Assembly (NCBI GenBank): GCA_011390855.1
Contig: JAABRN010000026.1
Coordinates: 1-13,740, forward strand
DNA length: 13,740 bases
Origin: Hydrogenophaga sp.
GTDB taxonomy: Bacteria > Pseudomonadota > Gammaproteobacteria > Burkholderiales > Burkholderiaceae_C
Reading direction: 5' to 3'
The notes below the pieces were generated by a model. It searched no databases and had not been told where the DNA came from. It saw only the letters and a program-made list of their open reading frames with translations. Shown piece by piece: positions 8,320-13,740 of this stretch. Position 1 is the first letter of the stretch, and each line of letters opens with the position of its first letter. The translations under genes were made by a program, and so were the position numbers.

Positions 8320-10407
8320 GTGCGCCAGTTCTGGTTGGGCTGTATTTTGCTATCAACTGTGCTGAGCAGTGCCGCCGCGTCCCTGGGGCGTCATAGTGGC
8401 GCTGCTGTTATCGGTCGACCATTGGACGTAAGGGTTCAGGTTTTGCTGGCGCCAGGCGAAGAACTCAGTGCGCTTTGCCTGTCGGCTGATGTGCGCTATG
8501 GCGAAACCCTGTTGCCGTCTACCGTGGTCAGCCTCACTCCGCAGCGCGCAGCGCCCGACGCGGAAGCTTCCATTCGCATCCAGGCTGCCAGGGCCATCGA
8601 CGAACCCATTGTCATGGTCAACGTGCGAGCCGGGTGCAACGCATCGCATTCCCGGCAGTATGTGTTTCTCGCCGACCTGGTTCCCGAGAACCAGGCCGAG
8701 CAACAACCTGCCGCAACCCCCGCACCGGTTGCAGTGGTTCCCTTGGCCTCAGTGCAATCGCTGCCATCAGTCCCGGCTGCATCGGCTTCGCCCGCTGCAT
8801 CCACCGCGGCCGGGGGTGAGCCAGCCTCGCGTCCGCAGGCCACGCCCCCCGCCGCTGCTCCGCGCGCACAAGCTCAGGCCCCCACCTCGAGTGTGGTGCG
8901 ACGTCCTGTCCTCACACCGCCGCCTGCCCCAGCGCCGCGATTGCAACTGGAGCCAGTGGACCTGAGCCTGAACATTGAGCGCGATCCTGCGCTCAGGTTG
9001 TCCATGACCATGCTCAGCGAACCCACCGATTCGGAGGAGGTTCGTTCGTCTGCGGCCCGCCTGTGGGCGGCGATCAATGCTTCTCCCGAAGATGTCTTGC
9101 GCGACGCACAAAAGCTCGCCGTGCTGGAAGCAGAGGCCGAAGGCCTCAGAAGCGAAGAAGCTCGCAACCAATCCGCCATTGCTCAGCTGAACGCAAGTCT
9201 GGAACGTTCGCGCTACATGAGCTGGCTGGTCTATCTGCTGGCCGCTCTGTTGTTGATGGCGGTCTTGGCACTGCTCGTCGTCTGGCGGCGAAAAGGCGAG
9301 GCTCATGGTGGTGAAGCGTCGAAGGCATGGTGGTCCGAGGACGCCAAGGCCGAGCTGGCCAAGAAGCCCACCACTGCAGACGTTCCTGCAAAGGTCGGCG
9401 ATGTGGATCTGGATCTGGACTTTGATCTGGGAGACGATGCCGGCTTTGGCGGACCTCGTCAGGACGACGCATCGGCCTCCAGGCCGAGGACACGTGAGAG
9501 TGACAGCCTGCCTTCCATTCCGTCGCGGGACAAGCGGGAGTTTTCAGCCAGTGCAATCGGGGGATCCCGATCGGTGGCAACGGAAGAACTGTTCGATGTG
9601 CAGCAGCAGGCAGACTTTTTCGTGTCGCTCGGGGAAGAAGAGCAAGCCATTCAGGTGCTCGTCAACCACCTCGCAGACAGCCATGAGCCCAGTCCGCTGG
9701 CCTACCTGGACTTGTTCAAGCTTTACCACCGGCTGGACCGACGGTCTGATTACGACCGCCTGCGCACCGAGTTCAATGAGATGTTCAATGCCGGGGCCCC
9801 GCCGTTTGAACAATACTCCGACCAGAGCCGCGGACTTGAAACCTACGAGACGGCATTCACCCGCATCCAGGCGCTATGGGGCGATGCCCGCGTCCTGGAC
9901 GTGATCGAACAGTCGATTTTTCGCGAGGCTGGAGAAGGTGAAGGAGAGGTTTTTGACCTCGAAGCGTATCGGGAGCTGCTTCTGCTCCACACCATTGCGA
10001 AGGACATCGTCAAACGCCAGGCTGCGCCCGACGCACTCAGCAATTTCCAGCATACCAAGGTGCAGCCTTTGAAGGCTGGAGGGATTGCTGGAGTTACAGC
10101 GGGTGCCATGGCCAGCATCGCCGCTGATGGCATGGATCGCCACACCGAGCCTATGGATGCCATGCCTCCGCCCTCACCCCGACTGGGCCTGGACGTGGAT
10201 CTTACCGAGCTGGATGCCTACGCAGAGTTTGAAGCCTCACTCCCTGAGGTGGCCACGCCGGTCGAACCGACTTCAAAACCCATCAAGCCAGGGACTTCAG
10301 CAACCTATGGGCGGCAAAGCAACATGATCGACTTCGAGGTACTCGACTTCGTGCCGCCTTCGGAAGACGACACGCCATCGGATTCTGGCAAACAGGGAAA
10401 GAGCTGA
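8320..10407 (+). CDS. FimV/HubP-like polar membrane protein without LysM domain
   Basis: 695 residues from a GTG with AAAGGA about 8 nt upstream. A signal peptide (1-20, MRQFWLGCILL then SSAAA) leads to a FimV-type N-terminal domain (about 28-120: IGRPLDVRVQVL, then ALCLSADVRYGETLLP), with Cys53 and Cys106 likely disulfide-bonded in the periplasm. Next come an Ala/Pro-rich linker (126-210), a helical coiled-coil-like stretch (255-298), one membrane segment WLVYLLAALLLMAVLALLVVW (302-322) and an acidic cytoplasmic part with DVDLDLDFDLGDD (361-373). A TPR-like helical domain (422-565: QADFFVSLGEEEQAIQVLVNH) precedes the acidic end DFEVLDFVPP (671-680). FimV/HubP proteins organise the pole for type IV pili and twitching. 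Typical members carry LysM between the N-terminal domain and the linker; I see none. It diverges from the 3-hydroxyacyl-CoA dehydrogenase gene over 75 bases. Confidence 0.88.
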   Translation: MRQFWLGCILLSTVLSSAAASLGRHSGAAVIGRPLDVRVQVLLAPGEELSALCLSADVRYGETLLPSTVVSLTPQRAAPDAEASIRIQAARAIDEPIVMVNVRAGCNASHSRQYVFLADLVPENQAEQQPAATPAPVAVVPLASVQSLPSVPAASASPAASTAAGGEPASRPQATPPAAAPRAQAQAPTSSVVRRPVLTPPPAPAPRLQLEPVDLSLNIERDPALRLSMTMLSEPTDSEEVRSSAARLWAAINASPEDVLRDAQKLAVLEAEAEGLRSEEARNQSAIAQLNASLERSRYMSWLVYLLAALLLMAVLALLVVWRRKGEAHGGEASKAWWSEDAKAELAKKPTTADVPAKVGDVDLDLDFDLGDDAGFGGPRQDDASASRPRTRESDSLPSIPSRDKREFSASAIGGSRSVATEELFDVQQQADFFVSLGEEEQAIQVLVNHLADSHEPSPLAYLDLFKLYHRLDRRSDYDRLRTEFNEMFNAGAPPFEQYSDQSRGLETYETAFTRIQALWGDARVLDVIEQSIFREAGEGEGEVFDLEAYRELLLLHTIAKDIVKRQAAPDALSNFQHTKVQPLKAGGIAGVTAGAMASIAADGMDRHTEPMDAMPPPSPRLGLDVDLTELDAYAEFEASLPEVATPVEPTSKPIKPGTSATYGRQSNMIDFEVLDFVPPSEDDTPSDSGKQGKS

Positions 10408-10411
10408 ATTG

Positions 10412-10454
10412 TTTGAAATCCAGCCCCACTTCCCTCCCGGCGCTGGATCTTTCA
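10412..10454. terminator. Possible convergent terminator hairpin after the FimV-like gene
   Basis: ATCCAGC (10418-10424) pairs with GCTGGAT (10442-10448) around a 17-nt C-rich loop. The stem can extend through TTGAA/TTCAA with a two-base bulge. It lies between two convergent stop codons. No clean U-tract follows, so confidence is low. Confidence 0.3.
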
Positions 10455-10466
10455 AGCATTGCCTGG

Positions 10467-11474
10467 TCAGCGTCTGACCTGTAGCGCTCCCGGATTCACG
10501 ATGTTGGTCGGCGTGCCCTTGATGAAGTTCACCACGTTGTCAAAGGCAGCCGAGAAATAGGACTCGTAGCTGTCCTGCTCAACGTAGCCGATATGGGGCG
10601 TGCAGATGCAGTTTTCCAGCCGGAGCAGGGCGTGACCCTGAAGAATCGGCTCAGATTCGAACACATCCACTGCGGCCATGCCAGGTCGGCCCCGGTTCAG
10701 CGCGGCCAGCAGGGCTTCTGGTTCGAGCAGTTCGGCACGAGACGTGTTCACCAGCAGCGCAGTGGGTTTCATGCGCCCAAGATCTTCCAGCGTGATGCAG
10801 CCAGCACTGCTTTCGCTCAGGCGGAGGTGCACTGACAGCACGTCGGCAGATTCGAAGAAGCCTTCCTTGCTGGTCGCGACATCGAACCCATCGGCCGCCG
10901 CGCGAGCGCGAGACGCTTCGCTGCCCCAGATGATCACGCGCATACCAAAGGCGCGGCCGTAGCCTGCTACCAGCTGCCCGATCTTTCCATAGCTCCAGAC
11001 ACCCAGCGTCTTGCCGCGCAAGACCATGCCAATACCGAAGTTGACAGGCATCGCCGAGGATTTCAGCCCCGACTGTTGCCAGGCGCCATGTTTCAAACTG
11101 GAGACATACTGAGGAATGCGGCGCATGGAAGTCATGATCAGCGCCCAGGTGAGCTCGGCCGTAGAGAACGGCGCACCCACGCCTTCAGCCACCGCAATGC
11201 CTCGTTCTGTACAGGCATTCACATCGACGTGACTACCCACACGGCCCGTCTGTGCAATGAGCTTGAGCTTTGGCAGCTTTTCGATCAACTGCCGGGTGAT
11301 GTGGGTGCGCTCTCGAATCAACACAAGTACATCGGCATCTCTCAACCGCACGGCAAGCTGACCCACGCCCTTGACGGTGTTGGTGAAAACCTTGGCGGGG
11401 TAGGGTTCCAGCTTTTCGGCACAGCGCAGTTTGCGCACGGCATCCTGGTAGTCATCAAGGATCACGATATTCAT
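10467..11474 (-). CDS. D-2-hydroxyacid dehydrogenase family protein
   Basis: 335 residues, NAD(P)-dependent oxidoreductase of the PGDH/formate dehydrogenase-like superfamily, cytoplasmic. The catalytic triad is present: Arg246 in VNTSRAEL, Glu275 in FESEP and His294 in CTPHIGY. The substrate loop is AQTGRVGSHVDV (74-85). The nucleotide loop reads GVWSYGKIG (158-166), so the first glycine of GxGxxG is Ser161. The end of the second beta strand is IIWGSEASRARA (181-192): the Asp that fixes NAD ribose is missing and Arg follows, which favours NADPH. The substrate cannot be told; glyoxylate, hydroxypyruvate or another 2-oxoacid is possible. The ATG at 11474 begins a proper first beta strand but has no obvious Shine-Dalgarno. 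It lies 116 nt downstream of the small unknown gene on the same strand and converges with the FimV-like gene. Confidence 0.93.
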   Translation of the reverse strand: MNIVILDDYQDAVRKLRCAEKLEPYPAKVFTNTVKGVGQLAVRLRDADVLVLIRERTHITRQLIEKLPKLKLIAQTGRVGSHVDVNACTERGIAVAEGVGAPFSTAELTWALIMTSMRRIPQYVSSLKHGAWQQSGLKSSAMPVNFGIGMVLRGKTLGVWSYGKIGQLVAGYGRAFGMRVIIWGSEASRARAAADGFDVATSKEGFFESADVLSVHLRLSESSAGCITLEDLGRMKPTALLVNTSRAELLEPEALLAALNRGRPGMAAVDVFESEPILQGHALLRLENCICTPHIGYVEQDSYESYFSAAFDNVVNFIKGTPTNIVNPGALQVRR

Positions 11475-11590
11475 GGCGCTATTGTGCCCGCATGAAATTC
11501 CAGACGACCACAGGACATGCTCACAACCGACCCGACTGTGTTTCGAATCGTGAACTCAAGGGAGTGCCTTCGCAGCGCTCCCCTCGAACC

Positions 11591-11953
11591 TCACATCGAC
11601 CGCATCAGCGAAGACTGCTCTTGTGCAGCCATGCGATCCAGCTCCGCGCAAACATCGCCAATTCGACCGGAGATCACCATGCGCATGTCGCGCCGGCCGC
11701 CCATCCCAACACCCGTGGATCGCAGCACGCGAACACCAAAGACCTGGGGCACGGCCGCCGCCGCATCCACCACAGGGGAAGGGCGCTCCCGAGACCCCGA
11801 GCTCTTGTTGAGCCAGCCCGCGCGGGCAAACAGCTGAAGCGCGCGGTTTGGTTTGTGCGGCATGGTGCCTTCTGCTGTTGATCGCAGCGGCAGCAGGTTG
11901 TCAATCAGGCGCAATGGTGCGCGCCAGGTGTTGGATTTGAAGCGGATTCCCAT
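11591..11953 (-). CDS. Small hypothetical protein, 120 residues
   Basis: Not recognised. The ATG at 11953 is chosen because AAGGAG lies 7 nt upstream; the frame stays open to 12058 but without such a site. The protein is basic at the start (MGIRFKSNTWRAPLRLIDNL), has a Ser/Arg/Pro-rich middle (51-60), an Ala/Val patch VVDAAAAVPQVFGVRVL (61-77) and a C-terminal segment MRMVISGRIGDVCAELDRMAAQEQS (90-114) that looks like a short strand plus amphipathic helix. No signal peptide or membrane segment. It follows lexA on the same strand after 128 nt; co-transcription with lexA is possible. A frame of similar length on the plus strand is judged a shadow, since it has no ribosome binding site. Confidence 0.65.
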   Translation of the reverse strand: MGIRFKSNTWRAPLRLIDNLLPLRSTAEGTMPHKPNRALQLFARAGWLNKSSGSRERPSPVVDAAAAVPQVFGVRVLRSTGVGMGGRRDMRMVISGRIGDVCAELDRMAAQEQSSLMRSM

Positions 11954-11958
11954 GCGAA

Positions 11959-11966
11959 ACTCCTTG
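11959..11966 (-). promoter_or_regulatory. Ribosome binding site that sets the start of the 120-residue gene
   Basis: Read on the minus strand, CCAAGGAG lies just before TTTCGC and the ATG at 11953. It is one of the best Shine-Dalgarno matches in the window and supports this start over the upstream in-frame ATG at 12058. Confidence 0.6.
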
Positions 11967-12081
11967 GAGGGGTTGAACACAGGCAGGATTGCGAATGAAG
12001 CCGCCAACGCAGGGATGTGCCTGAAGGCCTTGCGACCCACAGACCAAACGCCCGCCACCTGCTGAGGCGACGCCAGCTCCG

Positions 12082-12768
12082 TCAGAACTGGAAACTGTTG
12101 CGTATCAGGCCCACCGCGAGGCCTTCGATTTCAAATGGCTCACCCGGCTCGACCACAATGGTTTTGTAGTCCGGGTTTTCGGCGTGCAATTCAATCGAAT
12201 TCTGGCGCCGCATGAAGCGTTTGACGGTGACGTCCTCTCCGAGCCGCGCAACGACGATCTGGCCGTTTTTCGCGTCCTTGCTGGCCTGAACCGCGAGCAG
12301 GTCACCATCCATGATGCCGATGTCTCGCATGGACATGCCCCTGACTTTGAGCAGATAGTCTGGCGTGCGCTGGAACAGACTGCGCTCCACCTGATAGGTC
12401 TGGTCCACATGCTCTTGCGCAAGGATGGGCGAACCGGCCGCCACCCGACCGATCAGTGGCAGCATGAGCTGGGTCAGGCTGGGCAGCGGCAGTGTAAGCT
12501 GGCGCCCGCGTGAGGCATTGATGGACTGGAGGTCTTCACTGCGCAAACGGATGCCACGGGACGTGCCGCTCACCAGCTCGATGACGCCCTTGCGAGCAAG
12601 GGCCTGCAAGTGCTCTTCTGCTGCGTTCGCCGACTTGAAACCCAGTTCGCTGGCAATTTCAGCCCGTGTGGGGGGCGCACCGGTTCGCGCAATGGCTGAC
12701 TGGATGAGCTCCAGGATTTGCTGCTGGCGGGCGGTCAACTTGGGCTGAAAGGGCTGTGACTCGATCAT
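12082..12768 (-). CDS. lexA: LexA, SOS-response repressor and self-cleaving protease
   Basis: 228 residues from the ATG at 12768 ([20 protein letters not shown]); the frame runs on to 12816 but those residues are not LexA-like. The N-terminal winged helix-turn-helix has [22 protein letters not shown] (33-54) and [15 protein letters not shown] (61-75). The self-cleavage site is VAAGSP, Ala111-Gly112. The catalytic pair is Ser146 in RGMSM and Lys183 in TVKRF, 37 residues apart as in E. coli LexA. The protein binds SOS boxes as a dimer and cleaves itself when RecA filaments form on damaged DNA. It is about 26 residues longer than E. coli LexA because of a linker rich in Leu/Pro (about 78-104). 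Two SOS boxes upstream show autoregulation. No recA or imuABC-type gene follows in this window. Confidence 0.97.
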   Translation of the reverse strand: MIESQPFQPKLTARQQQILELIQSAIARTGAPPTRAEIASELGFKSANAAEEHLQALARKGVIELVSGTSRGIRLRSEDLQSINASRGRQLTLPLPSLTQLMLPLIGRVAAGSPILAQEHVDQTYQVERSLFQRTPDYLLKVRGMSMRDIGIMDGDLLAVQASKDAKNGQIVVARLGEDVTVKRFMRRQNSIELHAENPDYKTIVVEPGEPFEIEGLAVGLIRNSFQF

Positions 12769-12815
12769 GGCGTTCTCAAGAGGTGGGCTGTGGCGACCGG
12801 GCGGATGGCAAAACA

Positions 12816-12831
12816 CTGTTTTCCCATCCAG
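12816..12831. promoter_or_regulatory. SOS box (LexA operator), lexA-proximal
   Basis: CTGTTTTCCCATCCAG on the plus strand; read toward lexA it is CTGGATGGGAAAACAG. It matches the CTGT-N8-ACAG consensus at one full half-site and at CAG of the other. It lies 48 nt upstream of the lexA start and 3 nt from a second box, as expected for autoregulation. Confidence 0.65.
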
Positions 12832-12834
12832 TAA

Positions 12835-12850
12835 CTGTATTTTTCATCAG
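12835..12850. promoter_or_regulatory. SOS box (LexA operator), asparaginase-proximal
   Basis: CTGTATTTTTCATCAG on the plus strand: CTGT-N8-TCAG, one base off the CTGT-N8-ACAG palindrome, with an A/T-rich centre. Its start is 19 bases from that of the first box, close to the tandem arrangement in front of E. coli lexA. Its right edge is 17 bases from the GTG start of the divergent asparaginase gene, so LexA bound here would probably affect both promoters. Confidence 0.7.
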
Positions 12851-12867
12851 TTTTTGGGATTTGGCAA

Positions 12868-13740
12868 GTGACGGAAGAAATTTTGTTGTCGAAGTCGGAC
12901 GGGTGCGTTGTGGTGCTGGGCACAGGGGGCACCATTGCGGGAAGAGCGTCCCGCCCCGACGACTTGAGTGGGTATGTGGCCGGCCAGGTGGCCGTGGCCG
13001 ATCTTGTAGGGGGCATTCCGGCATTGGCCGGCGGAGCGCTCGAGGTGGAGCAGGTTGCACAGGTCGACAGCAAGGATATGGACCTGGGCGTGTGGCAGGC
13101 GTTGGTGGCGCGGGTCGCTCATCATCTGGCGCGCCCCGAAGTCGTTGGTGTGGTGGTCACTCATGGAACGGACACGCTGGAAGAGTCCGCCTATCTTCTG
13201 CACTCTGTGCTCAAGCCACGCAAGCCTGTGGTGCTGACTTGCGCCATGCGGCCGGCCACAGCGCTGTCGCCCGACGGTCCGCAAAACCTCAGCGATGCGG
13301 TATTGCTGGCGCGCTGTGCTGATGCGCACGGCGTGGTGGTGGTGTGTGCGGCCAGGGTGCACAGCGCGGTCGACGTTGCCAAAACGCACACCTACCAGCT
13401 CGATGCCTTCGACTCGGGCGACGCAGGCCCGGTGGGTGTTGTCGAGCATGGGCAGGTTCGCCTGTTTCGGGCCTGGCCAGGGGTTGGTTCCACTGCTGCT
13501 GAAAGAGAAGGGGTGGTCGACGGATCGGCCGTCAAGCGCTTCCTGAAAGCCACCCTTCTCCCCAGAGTCGAGATCGTTTTGAGTCATGCGGCCGCAGATG
13601 GTCTGGTGGTGCGGTGCCTGCTGGAGCATGGCTTCAACCACTCCGCAGTGCCCCTTCAAGGCATCGTTGTTGCCGGAACGGGTAACGGAACAGTCCATCG
13701 ATCGCTGCAGTTGGCGCTGGAAGAGGCCATCTCCGCAGGG
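12868..13740 (+). CDS. Asparaginase, type II-like sequence, cytoplasmic (3' end missing)
   Basis: 291 codons are visible and the frame is open at the window end; family members have about 320-340. The GTG at 12868 is the best start: the frame is closed upstream at 12832 by TAA, there is no ATG, and GGGAT lies about 7 nt before. The enzyme hydrolyses L-asparagine to aspartate and ammonia. All catalytic residues seem present: Thr22 in GTGGTIAG, Tyr36 in SGYVAGQ, Ser68 in VDSKDMD, Thr101 and Asp102 in THGTDTLEE, and Lys172 in VDVAKTHT. AMRPATALSPDGPQNLSDA (126-144) is also typical. Unlike periplasmic AnsB there is no signal peptide, so it should act in the cytoplasm. It starts right beside the SOS box, divergent from lexA. 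Confidence 0.93.
   Translation, partial: MTEEILLSKSDGCVVVLGTGGTIAGRASRPDDLSGYVAGQVAVADLVGGIPALAGGALEVEQVAQVDSKDMDLGVWQALVARVAHHLARPEVVGVVVTHGTDTLEESAYLLHSVLKPRKPVVLTCAMRPATALSPDGPQNLSDAVLLARCADAHGVVVVCAARVHSAVDVAKTHTYQLDAFDSGDAGPVGVVEHGQVRLFRAWPGVGSTAAEREGVVDGSAVKRFLKATLLPRVEIVLSHAAADGLVVRCLLEHGFNHSAVPLQGIVVAGTGNGTVHRSLQLALEEAISAG

Noticed and set aside
11492..11881. Plus-strand open frames opposite the 120-residue gene
   Set aside because: They lack a ribosome binding site, while the minus-strand gene has AAGGAG at good spacing; the plus frames are also low complexity.
12847..13698. Minus-strand open frame of 283 codons opposite the asparaginase
   Set aside because: The plus-strand frame has every asparaginase catalytic motif. 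The minus frame has none and would overlap the SOS box region.

Overview
The window looks like chromosomal DNA of a Burkholderiales betaproteobacterium, most likely Comamonadaceae (Hydrogenophaga/Acidovorax/Polaromonas-like). The basis is the high G+C, the betaproteobacterial character of the proteins (a LexA of about 228 residues, a FimV/HubP-like protein with an Ala/Pro-rich linker, many CoA-ester enzymes) and CCA-encoding tRNAs. The family assignment is inference from protein style, not from a search. No insertion sequence, integrase, CRISPR array, phage gene or rRNA is visible.

Layout. 1-714 (+) is the 3' part of a zinc-independent MDR NADPH:quinone reductase. 865-1074 (-) holds tRNA-Arg(TCT) and tRNA-Pro(TGG) with a terminator-like hairpin between them. 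1132-1836 (-) is a YfcG-like glutathione transferase/disulfide reductase, divergent from an unrecognised 221-residue protein at 1903-2568 (+). 2587-8244 is a five-gene minus-strand block, read in the order 3-hydroxyacyl-CoA dehydrogenase, crotonase-fold enoyl-CoA hydratase/isomerase, Crp/Fnr-type regulator, APH-fold kinase, ACAD10/11-type acyl-CoA dehydrogenase. It reads as an acyl-CoA catabolic cluster with its own regulator. The kinase-dehydrogenase pair matches the two halves of animal ACAD10/ACAD11 and suggests breakdown of 4-hydroxy (or other hydroxy) acids through a phosphorylated CoA intermediate.

8320-10407 (+) is a FimV/HubP-like polar-landmark membrane protein that lacks a LysM domain. 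10467-11474 (-) is a D-2-hydroxyacid dehydrogenase and 11591-11953 (-) a small unknown protein. 12082-12768 (-) is lexA. Two tandem SOS boxes lie upstream of lexA, in the gap shared with a divergent asparaginase (12868-end, +) that runs off the window.

No stretch above 300 bases lacks a gene. The 417 bases between the reductase and the GST hold the two tRNAs, the hairpin and a candidate tRNA promoter; 715-864 shows nothing recognisable. The 139-base gap 5778-5916, the 74-base gap 8245-8319 and the 128-base gap 11954-12081 contain nothing I can name with confidence beyond a ribosome binding site in the last. Overall the window is mostly conserved housekeeping and catabolic content. The best leads are the kinase/dehydrogenase cluster, the shared SOS operator, the LysM-less FimV-like protein, the crotonase without its two catalytic glutamates and the hairpin between the tRNAs.
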